From an uncultured Bacteroidota bacterium (lineage in GTDB: Bacteria > Bacteroidota > Bacteroidia > Chitinophagales > UBA8649): a stretch of 35,764 nt of DNA. Location: assembly GCA_937139485.1 (NCBI GenBank), contig CAKZQD010000205.1, positions 1-35,764 on the forward strand, read 5' to 3'. Position numbers and translations under genes: made by a program. The notes under the pieces were generated by a model. It worked only from the letters and a program-made list of their open reading frames with translations, had not been told where the DNA came from and did no database searches. Position 1 is the first letter of the stretch, and each line of letters begins with the position of its first letter. Shown in pieces: positions 19,963-26,562 of the stretch.

Positions 19963-19984
19963 TTGTAATTCAATAGCAAAAATC
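19963..19984 (-). promoter_or_regulatory. Candidate promoter/operator of the giant surface gene
   Basis: TTGTAATTCAATAGC (19963-19977) differs by one base from the element at 12950-12964 upstream of the SprB pair. The overlapping CAATAGCAAAAA (19971-19982) is exactly repeated at 13011-13022. On the minus strand GATTTTTG is one base from the Bacteroidota -7 consensus TAnnTTTG, about 30 bp before the start codon. Confidence 0.35.
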
Positions 19985-20164
19985 ACACCAATAAATTGCA
20001 TTTAATATCAAAACTTCAATAAAAACTTATTGACTATGTTTATTTCTTTAATTGCTTGTATTTTATACTTTTTACAAGCTATGTATTAGTAAATACGTAA
20101 ATTTTGAGTTAATAGTTGTTTATCCTTTAATTATTTTTTCAAAGTTTTTCAGCACAATCTTTTA

Positions 20165-20554
20165 TTAACGCAATCTATCTACTGAACGAATTAATTTTTC
20201 GTCTTTTTCTACATTTTGTTTTCCTAAAAATATAGATAGCATTGCTGCTGGTAAAAGGTAAAATGTCCACTCTTTATAAAACAATTTAATTCCAAAAGAA
20301 TAAATAAAATACGCAATTATAGCTATTACCAATAAAATAAGGAATGCACTTAGCTTGCTTTGAAAATTTCTATTTTTGAATAATAGTATAATAACAACAC
20401 TAAAAAAAGCCACTACAACACTTGCAATTGCTGGAATAAATAAATTAATGGTTTTGTTTACAAGTTCTAATAAATTAAAATCTGTAAAAAAAGCAAACAC
20501 AAAAAGTAGTACTGCTGCTATAAAAAAATAAATGGTTTGTATTCGTTGTATCAT
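20165..20554 (-). CDS. DUF4293 family membrane protein
   Basis: A 129-aa integral membrane protein with four predicted hydrophobic segments (about 7-24, 34-58, 67-87 and 95-108). The start MIQRIQTIYFF and the cytoplasmic tail KLIRSVDRLR are the signature ends of the Bacteroidota family DUF4293, which has no known function. The gene stands alone: it is preceded by the terminator of the small lipoprotein gene and has a TAnnTTTG element only 4 bp before the ATG, so its mRNA may be nearly leaderless. The 136-220 bp of AT-rich sequence downstream towards the giant surface gene shows no further gene. Confidence 0.85.
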   Translation of the reverse strand: MIQRIQTIYFFIAAVLLFVFAFFTDFNLLELVNKTINLFIPAIASVVVAFFSVVIILLFKNRNFQSKLSAFLILLVIAIIAYFIYSFGIKLFYKEWTFYLLPAAMLSIFLGKQNVEKDEKLIRSVDRLR

Positions 20555-20558
20555 TATG

Positions 20559-20566
20559 CAAAAATA
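20559..20566 (-). promoter_or_regulatory. -7 promoter element of the DUF4293 gene
   Basis: The minus strand reads TATTTTTG, an exact TAnnTTTG match, ending 4 bp before the ATG at 20554. With the usual initiation point a few bases downstream, the transcript would start at or next to the start codon. Confidence 0.5.
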
Positions 20567-20601
20567 ATAAAAGATGTTGTTTTAAAAATGCTATAAACAA
20601 A

Positions 20602-20629
20602 AAAGCATCGTAAGGTATTACGATGCTTT
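20602..20629 (-). terminator. Rho-independent terminator of the 68-aa lipoprotein gene
   Basis: A perfect 12-bp stem, AAAGCATCGTAA with TTACGATGCTTT, encloses a four-base loop (20614-20617). On the minus strand it is followed by a T-rich tract (TTTTTTGTTTA). It lies 23 bp past the stop codon at 20653. Confidence 0.85.
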
Positions 20630-20652
20630 AATATTTTTCTTTGATGTGCTTA

Positions 20653-20859
20653 TTATTCTGCTTTTTCTGCCCAAACGCCACCTTCAAATTCGCAAGCTTC
20701 TTTTGCTGCCTCCATAGATTTTGCAGAATCATAAATTCCATTGCAATAATCATGGTTTAATTGACTAAATTTTGCACCTGTGCAAGTATTACATTTATTA
20801 CAAGATGTTGTTAAGCTTAATAAAGTACCAACTGTAGCTATAAGTATTATTTTTTTCAT
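20653..20859 (-). CDS. Short cysteine-patterned lipoprotein (copy A)
   Basis: Predicted 68-aa lipoprotein. The signal MKKIILIATVGTLLSLTTSC ends in a lipobox with the lipidated Cys at 20. The mature part (48 aa) begins CNKCNTC and has further Cys residues at 39 and 56. The spacing from lipid Cys to the second conserved Cys is six residues, as in the other two small lipoproteins at 21677-21883 and 22222-22431. I recognise no named family. The gene has its own TAnnTTTG promoter and its own terminator, and lies 68 bp downstream of the thioredoxin-like gene. Possible roles, all inference: redox- or metal-responsive envelope protein, a bacteriocin-like peptide, or a substrate of the neighbouring thioredoxin-like protein. 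Confidence 0.75.
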   Translation of the reverse strand: MKKIILIATVGTLLSLTTSCNKCNTCTGAKFSQLNHDYCNGIYDSAKSMEAAKEACEFEGGVWAEKAE

Positions 20860-20876
20860 AATTTTTTATTTTGACA

Positions 20877-20884
20877 CAAAAATA
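20877..20884 (-). promoter_or_regulatory. -7 promoter element of small lipoprotein copy A
   Basis: The minus strand reads TATTTTTG, an exact TAnnTTTG match, 17 bp before the ATG. A TTG (minus strand of 20900-20902) or TTTTG (20908-20912) upstream could be the -33 element. Confidence 0.5.
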
Positions 20885-20927
20885 TAAAAAAGTAGACTAC
20901 AATTTGCCAAAAACAGATAGTTTTTTT

Positions 20928-21611
20928 TTAATCCTTACTAGCAAAAGTAGAAAGATGGTCTAATACCGCATAATTAAAATCTTTATTATGCCATTCTGCT
21001 ATTAATTTATCTTTGTTCACTAATTGAAAATATGGAAAAGAGCCTCCTGAGTTTTGCAACAATTCTTTAAGTGGTACTATCTTTACTTTATAAGGCAAAT
21101 TATTTTCTTCAAAATAATTATCAAGTTTATCATCATTGCTAAGTATTAATATTTCTGGGAAACTTTCCGATTTTTTCTTTGCGACTTCTAGTTTCAATGC
21201 TGCTTCTTTACAAAACTTACATCCTTCAACAAAATAAGCAACAAAAACTGCTGAGTCTAATTTTTCTTTAGACATGCTCAAACTAAATTCTTCCATGTTT
21301 TCTTTACTGCTATTTACCCAGTCTTCTGGAAAAACTGGATTAATAATAAAAGGTATAATAACACTTATTAGGCTTAAATATTTTATCCACTTATATTTTT
21401 TTATATCTAAAAGTAAATAGAAACCAAGTATAAACAATAGCCCTATCAATAGTCTAGAAATTACTGAGACTATTTTCCAACCAAATGGCAATATTTCAAC
21501 TACTTTATATTCAAAATGCTCAAAAGCAAAACTACTCCAAGGCAACATAAGTTTGTACCCCAATAAAAAAAGCAATAAAGATGTTATAATTTTAATAAGT
21601 TTTAGTTTCAT
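20928..21611 (-). CDS. Membrane-anchored thioredoxin-like protein with DoxX/MauE-like N-terminus
   Basis: A 227-aa protein. Three hydrophobic segments (about 6-24, 46-69 and 77-95) resemble a shortened DoxX/MauE-type membrane domain. A thioredoxin-like domain follows (about 118-222) with VEGCKFCKEAA, giving a CxxC at Cys131-Cys134, and a likely cis-proline in GSFPYFQLVN. Proteins combining a DoxX-like membrane part with a C-terminal thioredoxin fold are known in Bacteroidota; the electron partner is unknown. The domain probably faces the periplasm and handles disulfides there. It sits between two cysteine-rich small lipoprotein genes, which makes them candidate clients (inference). A terminator lies directly upstream, so it is not simply read through from 21677-21883. 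The start MKLKLIKIITS is the first ATG. Confidence 0.65.
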   Translation of the reverse strand: MKLKLIKIITSLLLFLLGYKLMLPWSSFAFEHFEYKVVEILPFGWKIVSVISRLLIGLLFILGFYLLLDIKKYKWIKYLSLISVIIPFIINPVFPEDWVNSSKENMEEFSLSMSKEKLDSAVFVAYFVEGCKFCKEAALKLEVAKKKSESFPEILILSNDDKLDNYFEENNLPYKVKIVPLKELLQNSGGSFPYFQLVNKDKLIAEWHNKDFNYAVLDHLSTFASKD

Positions 21612-21629
21612 ATAATTTAAATTTTTGTA

Positions 21630-21663
21630 AAAAAAAAGCCATTCCTAAGAATGGCTTTTTTTT
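21630..21663 (-). terminator. Rho-independent terminator of small lipoprotein copy B
   Basis: A perfect 15-bp stem (arms 21630-21644 and 21649-21663, core GCCATTC/GAATGGC) with loop CTAA and homopolymer A/T flanks that provide a U-run in either direction. It starts 13 bp past the stop of the 68-aa gene on the minus strand. Confidence 0.85.
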
Positions 21664-21676
21664 AATTTCTAAGAAA

Positions 21677-21883
21677 TTATTTGCATTTCCAAGAATAAGT
21701 TCCTGATGCTACTACAGCTTCATAAGTATCTATTTGAGCTTTAGAATATTTACCTGTAAAACAAGAAGAAGATAAAGAACTTACTTTAGTATCTCCATCG
21801 TATACACAACAAGTAACTTCTTTTTTACAAGAAGATAAACCTACGATTCCTACTACACCAATAATTAATGCTAATTTTTTCAT
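21677..21883 (-). CDS. Short cysteine-patterned lipoprotein (copy B)
   Basis: Predicted 68-aa lipoprotein. The signal MKKLALIIGVVGIVGLSSC has a lipobox (GLSSC) with the lipidated Cys at 19. The mature part has Cys at 25, 26, 41 and 67, the last one residue before the end. The lipid Cys to second Cys distance is again six, and the central S-S-C and Y-S-K-A-Q-x6-E stretch aligns loosely with copies A and C. No named family is recognised. It is a single-gene unit with the best promoter in the window (TTTG-N19-TATATTTG) and a strong terminator, which fits high expression of a small envelope protein (inference). Confidence 0.75.
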   Translation of the reverse strand: MKKLALIIGVVGIVGLSSCKKEVTCCVYDGDTKVSSLSSSCFTGKYSKAQIDTYEAVVASGTYSWKCK

Positions 21884-21914
21884 TTTTTTTAATTTAAATT
21901 GTTTAATAATAACA

Positions 21915-21945
21915 CAAATATAAAGTGTTTTTTTAAAAAACCAAA
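21915..21945 (-). promoter_or_regulatory. Full Bacteroidota-type promoter of small lipoprotein copy B
   Basis: On the minus strand TTTG (21945-21942) is followed after 19 bp by TATATTTG (21922-21915), matching the -33/-7 consensus TTTG-N19-TAnnTTTG, 31 bp before the ATG. Confidence 0.7.
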
Positions 21946-22044
21946 TTATTATTTACAATAATATTTATCTACCTCTAAACTTTCTGAATATTTGTTTTGT
22001 ACATAAGCCTAAAGTGTAGTCTTAGCAAGCATTTCACAGACATT

Positions 22045-22164
22045 CTATATAGTTTTAAATATTGTACTTTTATAAAAAAAATAGCTTTTTTTGTGCATTT
22101 TATTTAGCACTTTTATATTGCAAGAATATAAACTCACTACAGCTACTACTGCAAGTATTAGCAT
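22045..22164 (-). pseudogene. Possible remnant of a fourth small lipoprotein gene
   Basis: A 39-codon reading frame begins MLILAVVAVVSLYSCNIK, a convincing lipoprotein signal peptide with lipobox SLYSC, then continues with a low-complexity AT-rich tail without further Cys. Upstream of the ATG the sequence TTTTGAAAAAATA looks like a damaged MKKI start one base out of frame (TTG followed by six instead of seven A). It sits in the 338-bp gap between lipoprotein copies B and C and on the same strand. No promoter match was seen. It could also be a genuine short peptide gene. Apart from this frame and the promoter of copy B, the gap holds nothing I can identify. Confidence 0.4.
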
Positions 22165-22221
22165 TATTTTTTCAAAACTTATTCTTTAAATAAAATCCGT
22201 AACACTTATAATATTGTGTTA

Positions 22222-22431
22222 TTAATAAGTTTCTTTTGTACAAACAACTTTACTTCCGTTTACTTTTGCTATAGAATCCCATTTTTGTTCAAATGAAATT
22301 CTATCTGCTTTTATAGATGAGCAAAAAGTTTCTCGTTCTACACCTTTTAAGGTAGAATACTTGCATTCTCTACAAGGTTTACAAGACATTACTAAAAAAA
22401 ATACAAAGGTCAATATTGATAATTTCTTCAT
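22222..22431 (-). CDS. Short cysteine-patterned lipoprotein (copy C)
   Basis: Predicted 69-aa lipoprotein. The signal MKKLSILTFVFFLVMSC ends in a lipobox with Cys at 17. The mature part starts CKPCRECKYS, much like CNKCNTC of copy A, with further Cys at 37 and 64. The spacing lipid Cys-x5-Cys-x13-Cys-x26-Cys follows the pattern of copies A and B. Function unknown. It has an upstream TAnnTTTG element and a weak hairpin (TAACAC/GTGTTA, 22200-22221) immediately after the stop. With A and B it forms a family of divergent paralogues within 1.8 kb. Confidence 0.75.
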   Translation of the reverse strand: MKKLSILTFVFFLVMSCKPCRECKYSTLKGVERETFCSSIKADRISFEQKWDSIAKVNGSKVVCTKETY

Positions 22432-22457
22432 GCTTCAAATATTTTTTAATGAGCTTT

Positions 22458-22465
22458 CAAAGGTA
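22458..22465 (-). promoter_or_regulatory. -7 promoter element of small lipoprotein copy C
   Basis: The minus strand reads TACCTTTG, an exact TAnnTTTG match, 26 bp before the ATG at 22431. TTGG (minus strand of 22481-22484) at 15-16 bp upstream is a possible -33 element. Confidence 0.5.
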
Positions 22466-22525
22466 ATAAAGTTTATTTTGCCAAGCATGAGTCTGCCTCA
22501 ATAATTTGTTTTCTTGACTAAAGTT

Positions 22526-22753
22526 TTACAATGCTAATCTATTGTAATTATTTTTTCTGTTTCTTTTTTCTGTTTCTTTTTTCTTAAATATATTTGGAAT
22601 ATTTACATCCAATTGTTTAAGTGCATACATTAATACTGTAAATGCTGTTGCTTCGTCTAGCCAACCTAGAATAGGAATTAAATCTGTAGGTTCTGGTATA
22701 AACATATATAATGTAGAAAATACTGCTGTTGCAATCCAAAATAACTTTTTCAT
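22526..22753 (-). CDS. YkvA/DUF1232 family small membrane protein
   Basis: A 75-aa protein. One hydrophobic N-terminal segment (about 4-20) is followed by the DUF1232 signature PEPTDLIPILGWLDEATAFT (21-40), matching the family core of the type DLIPDxIPxxGxLDD, and a second hydrophobic stretch. Function of the family is unknown; it is usually a short inner-membrane protein. The tail after residue 57 (KKKETEKRNRKNNYNRLAL) is encoded by a 13-bp tandem repeat, so its length and sequence depend on repeat number. It lies between the small lipoprotein cluster and the outer-membrane operon, with 94 bp and 89 bp of AT-rich spacer on its two sides. Confidence 0.75.
   Translation of the reverse strand: MKKLFWIATAVFSTLYMFIPEPTDLIPILGWLDEATAFTVLMYALKQLDVNIPNIFKKKETEKRNRKNNYNRLAL
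22551..22583. repeat. 13-bp tandem repeat, 2.5 copies
   Basis: TTTTTTCTGTTTC occurs at 22551-22563 and 22564-22576, followed by a partial third copy TTTTTTC (22577-22583). It encodes the C-terminal tail of the YkvA-like protein. Because 13 is not a multiple of three, each gain or loss changes the reading frame. Confidence 0.85.
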
Positions 22754-22842
22754 AATTTTTTAATTTTATTAATTATAAATAAGCAAGTTGTATGCCAAAA
22801 TTGCAAAAAACAGATAAAAACTAAGCTTCAATGTTCAATAAA

Positions 22843-25077
22843 TTAAAACTTAAACCTCAATTGCGCCTTTAATTCGGTTAAATTATTGCCCAGGGCTGCG
22901 TTAGAACCAGAACTAATTTCATTTATATTAGTATAGTGTGTATTTGAAATTTTCAACCAAAAATCTATTCCTTTTATTATTCTATAACGTACATTTAAGT
23001 ATGTTCTAAAGCCTCTATTGTTAAATGCTGGAATAGAAAACTGGTACAATACATCGTTTTCATAAGTATAAATTCTTGCGCCATAGTCTTGCACATCAAA
23101 ATATGCCAATCTTAAATTAAAAGATACTGGAAAAGACAATGGTTTAAAAGCTACATCTTGAAATGCCATAAAGCCATATTTTACGCCATTTATTTCATCA
23201 TTGAATATTGTAGCATCTACTCTTGACTGAAAAGACCATGTTTTTGTAACTTTATAGCGCACATTTAATCTAAATGTCTGCAAAGTATTGTAAGCAATAA
23301 ATTTTGCATTAGAAAGCGCATCTTTAGAAACTGTACTATTTGCTTTTAAAATTTCATTGCCCAAATCATCTTTTTCAAACAAAATACTTTCTCCAAAATA
23401 ATCTGTAAAATAATTTTTGTTTTGTTTTGTCACCAAAGTATAATCGTCTTCTAGGTCTATTTTAGTGTTCTGCTGTTTTCTTTCGTTTTTATATCTAAAA
23501 TACATTTCGAAAGTTCTACTTGGCTTGTAAGTAGCTTGTGCTAAAATATCTCTTCCTATAGAAGGTGTACTTGTTTGAAAACGCAGCCAAGGAAATTGGT
23601 AAATATCAAAATAAGCGTTTAATCTTATGTATTTTAAAGGTCTTATTTCTGTACCTATATATAAACCGTGTTCGTTGTTTGGTGTGGTAGACTCTGCAAA
23701 AACATCGGTTGCTATACTAGTGACAAATTTTTTGTCGAAGTAGCGATGCACCAGTGAAATATCTACATGTTTGTCTGCACTAAACAAAACACCATTTAGT
23801 AAACCATAACCAAATTTATTGTTTTCGTTTTGTGTAAAGCTTAGTGCATTTTCGCCAAAAAAGTGAAATGTACCTACTAAATAATTATAGTCTACACTTG
23901 CATTTGTAAATCTTTTTCCTACTCTTCTAAATTTGTTGTATGCTTTTTCGGCACTTACTACTTCTTTATCAAATTCTGTATGAATAATATTTAATCCTAT
24001 ACTCCTATCGTTTTTGCTATACTTAAATGCCGAGCCTGCTTTTATTTCTAGTAATTGGTCTTTGTCTTCTATTTCAGAATTGCTTCTGTGCAAGCCAAAT
24101 GTTTGTAGGCTCAAAGTTTCTATTTCTAGCTCTGCACTATCTGCAAAAGAAACATTTGCATCTACTTGTTTTACAGATACAAAAGGTGTTATCGTAAAAT
24201 CATTAAGTTCAATTTGGGTTGCTGCACCTCTCATAAACCTATATTCATCTACAGAAGTATATGGTTTTAACTCGCTTCCGGTTTTCTTTACCATCATAGT
24301 AAAAGAACTTTTGCCTGTTCCAAAACCAGTCCAAGCCAATAAACCTTGACCTAGTTTTAATCTATAATCTCCGAGTGCTACTTTTTTAAATACGCTATTT
24401 GTTTTAAAAAAAATGTGTCCAGAATAAAAATCGAAACCTTTTTTATTGCTACCAGTAAAAAATTCTTCTCCAGCATCTTTTTCTGCGGTAATACCATAAG
24501 ATATTTTGTTGCTAAAATTATATTTATATCTAAGGTATAATTTTGTAGGGTCGCCCAAAAACCTAGCATTGCTAGATTCGTCTTTTTTATAGCCTTCTTT
24601 TAAAGGAAACTGCTGCGAGTATCTTAAAAATATTTGGTGTGTTCCTTGAAACAACAATTTTTTCATTGGAACGTGAAAATCTTCTATTTCGCCAGAAATT
24701 TTTATAAATGGCAAAAGATTATAAATTGTATTCAAGTCTATAGATGGAACTGCCTGCAATTCAAATTTAGAAATAAACCGCCTTTCGCTTTCCAAATATC
24801 TAAAAAGTTCGGTTAGTTGCACTTCCGAAAGAATATGCAATTCTTCTAACTCTGTTCTTGTGGCTTTATTTATATTTATAGGTCGGTCTGCGTAATAAGT
24901 AAATATCTCAAAATAAGTATCAAAATCATATTCTTCGGCTTCGTTGTTTTGAAGTAGATTTTCTATAATTTCTTCAATAAAAACTGTGTTTTTTATTTTT
25001 TGTGCTTCTAGTGAATTTACCGAAATAAAAAACAATAAGCAAAGCAATATTTTTATTTTACCGAATGTTTTATTCAC
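22843..25077 (-). CDS. Outer-membrane beta-barrel protein with N-terminal helix-hairpin-helix domain
   Basis: A 744-aa protein. A signal peptide (about 1-25, ending LEAQ) is followed by a ComEA-like helix-hairpin-helix region (about 62-130: RPININKATRTELEELHILS, with a second unit near SKFELQAVPSIDLNTIYNLL). From about 150 to the end there are alternating amphipathic beta strands rich in aromatic residues, ending in ELKAQLRFKF, typical of an outer-membrane barrel. Such HhH-barrel proteins recur in Bacteroidota; a role in DNA binding or uptake is suggested by the HhH part but unproven. Its start overlaps the end of the PorV/PorQ-like gene by 8 bp, so the two are translationally coupled and probably act together at the outer membrane. 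Confidence 0.7.
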   Translation of the reverse strand: MNKTFGKIKILLCLLFFISVNSLEAQKIKNTVFIEEIIENLLQNNEAEEYDFDTYFEIFTYYADRPININKATRTELEELHILSEVQLTELFRYLESERRFISKFELQAVPSIDLNTIYNLLPFIKISGEIEDFHVPMKKLLFQGTHQIFLRYSQQFPLKEGYKKDESSNARFLGDPTKLYLRYKYNFSNKISYGITAEKDAGEEFFTGSNKKGFDFYSGHIFFKTNSVFKKVALGDYRLKLGQGLLAWTGFGTGKSSFTMMVKKTGSELKPYTSVDEYRFMRGAATQIELNDFTITPFVSVKQVDANVSFADSAELEIETLSLQTFGLHRSNSEIEDKDQLLEIKAGSAFKYSKNDRSIGLNIIHTEFDKEVVSAEKAYNKFRRVGKRFTNASVDYNYLVGTFHFFGENALSFTQNENNKFGYGLLNGVLFSADKHVDISLVHRYFDKKFVTSIATDVFAESTTPNNEHGLYIGTEIRPLKYIRLNAYFDIYQFPWLRFQTSTPSIGRDILAQATYKPSRTFEMYFRYKNERKQQNTKIDLEDDYTLVTKQNKNYFTDYFGESILFEKDDLGNEILKANSTVSKDALSNAKFIAYNTLQTFRLNVRYKVTKTWSFQSRVDATIFNDEINGVKYGFMAFQDVAFKPLSFPVSFNLRLAYFDVQDYGARIYTYENDVLYQFSIPAFNNRGFRTYLNVRYRIIKGIDFWLKISNTHYTNINEISSGSNAALGNNLTELKAQLRFKF

Positions 25078-25903
25078 TTTTTTTCTTTTTCTGAATATTA
25101 TAAACCAAAGAAATTTGAGGTGTAAAGCCTAATTGCAAATGATAAGTTGCAGAAGCGTCTAGCTTAAAGTTTTTAAACTCAGTACCTAAACCAAAACTTA
25201 TAAGTGTAGGGTTTGTGGCTCCACCTACACGTAAAAAAAGTGGTTTTAATGGTCGGTATTCCAAGCCGGCTTTAAAACGTATTTTTTCATTCAATTCTTT
25301 TTCGCCTTCTACTGTAATCATAAATTTTTCTGAAGGAATATAAGACAAACCTAAATTGAAGTTTGTAGCTAGTTTTTCTTTATACTGTGCATCTAAATTT
25401 AATGGAACAGGATTGTAAACATTTACACCTATTCGCAATACTTTAAATGGTTGATATTGCAAACCTACACCAAAAGCGAAAGTGTTTTTTGCTCCATTAT
25501 TTCTTATTGCCAACCTTAAATAGTCAAATTTTACACCAAGAGAAACTTTTTCACCAAAGCTTCTACCATAAGCAAAACCAGCACGCATTTCGTTATAAGC
25601 ACTATAGCCTAAAAAATTTACGTCTACACCAAATGTGCCTATTTTTTGAAAGGGTAAAGCAACGCTTAAATTAAAATTGTTGATTTCTTTTACTAAAAAA
25701 GGTCGGTCTGCATACAAGCCAAATCCGATTCTATCTACAAAACCTAAACCTGCAGGATTATTGTGCGCCGAAAACACATTTTGTGATGTACTATAAGTGC
25801 CTCCCATTGCAGCAGCACCGGCACCTACAACTGTGTTTTCGCCACCAGCAAATACACTCAAAAAGCTTGATAAAAGAAGAATAGAAAGGTAAATTTTATT
25901 CAT
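25070..25903 (-). CDS. PorV/PorQ-like outer-membrane beta-barrel protein
   Basis: A 277-aa protein with a signal peptide (MNKIYLSILLLSSFLSVFA) and an N-terminal motif GAGAAAMGG followed by NNPAGLG, the pattern of the FadL-related PorV/PorQ/UPF0164 group. The remainder is a run of beta strands ending FTPQISLVYNIQ and a lysine-rich tail. PorV carries T9SS cargo to the surface and PorQ works with the sortase PorU; this shorter paralogue need not do either. It is the first gene of a two-gene operon with the HhH-barrel gene (8-bp overlap), read from a TAnnTTTG element 8 bp before the ATG. Confidence 0.6.
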   Translation of the reverse strand: MNKIYLSILLLSSFLSVFAGGENTVVGAGAAAMGGTYSTSQNVFSAHNNPAGLGFVDRIGFGLYADRPFLVKEINNFNLSVALPFQKIGTFGVDVNFLGYSAYNEMRAGFAYGRSFGEKVSLGVKFDYLRLAIRNNGAKNTFAFGVGLQYQPFKVLRIGVNVYNPVPLNLDAQYKEKLATNFNLGLSYIPSEKFMITVEGEKELNEKIRFKAGLEYRPLKPLFLRVGGATNPTLISFGLGTEFKNFKLDASATYHLQLGFTPQISLVYNIQKKKKSE

Positions 25904-25910
25904 AGATAGC

Positions 25911-25918
25911 CAAATATA
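25911..25918 (-). promoter_or_regulatory. -7 promoter element of the outer-membrane operon
   Basis: The minus strand reads TATATTTG, an exact TAnnTTTG match, 7 bp before the ATG at 25903. No clear -33 element at the expected distance. Confidence 0.5.
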
Positions 25919-25965
25919 ATCAATATTGTACTACTTAGTGCTTTAGCAAATAAAAAACTAAAAAA

Positions 25966-26448
25966 TTACTCTTTTACTAATGGAACAGCCGTAGCCAATT
26001 CACCAAGAAATTGTATGCCTTGCTCTGAAATTGTATTGTAATAAAACTCTTCGTTCATTTTATATTTTACAAAATTATTATTGGCACTTAAATAAACTTC
26101 TACGTAAGCCATATTTTCTCCTTGTTTTAAAAACATAATATGCCCAACAAGTTTAGCATCTAAGTTTAATGGTGCAGGTTCTGAAATCATGGTTATTACA
26201 CTTTTTACATTATCGTCCCAGAGGCTTACGCTTTTTCCAGAATGGTAAAATGTACCTTCTAAGCCATCGGCTTCTGTATATATTTTATTTGCATAACTTA
26301 CTGGCAATGTTTTATAAATAATATTTCCTACATTAGGAACTGGAATTTCTTCAAGTTTTTTTACTTCTTGCTTTACTTCTTTTTTTTCAGAACTACAAGA
26401 GAATAAAACAACTACAGACAATACAAATAACAAATTAAATATTTTCAT
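25966..26448 (-). CDS. Lipoprotein of unknown function
   Basis: A 160-aa protein with a lipoprotein signal (MKIFNLLFVLSVVVLFSC, lipidated Cys at 18). A lysine/glutamate-rich linker (about 20-35) precedes a compact beta-rich domain (about 40-157). No family is recognised. The gene is divergent from the glucosaminidase gene across a 114-bp promoter region and lies 62 bp upstream of the PorV/PorQ-like gene on the same strand, without a terminator between them, so partial co-transcription with the outer-membrane operon is possible. Confidence 0.65.
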   Translation of the reverse strand: MKIFNLLFVLSVVVLFSCSSEKKEVKQEVKKLEEIPVPNVGNIIYKTLPVSYANKIYTEADGLEGTFYHSGKSVSLWDDNVKSVITMISEPAPLNLDAKLVGHIMFLKQGENMAYVEVYLSANNNFVKYKMNEEFYYNTISEQGIQFLGELATAVPLVKE

Positions 26449-26520
26449 TGATGCTTTTTTTTATGTACAGTATTAAAGGTTTTGTTTAAAAGCTAGATGC
26501 TAAAAAGTGAACACAAGCAG

Positions 26521-26528
26521 TAACTTTG
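26521..26528 (+). promoter_or_regulatory. -7 promoter element of the glucosaminidase gene
   Basis: TAACTTTG is an exact TAnnTTTG match, 34 bp before the ATG at 26563, in the 114-bp region between divergent genes. No good -33 element was seen. Confidence 0.5.
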
Positions 26529-26562
26529 TAAATTATTTTTTGTTTACAAACACAAATATCAG

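Noticed and set aside
19945..20001. N-terminal extension of the giant type A protein
   Set aside because: The downstream ATG at 19944 begins a standard signal peptide; the extension has no signal character and crosses the promoter-like region.
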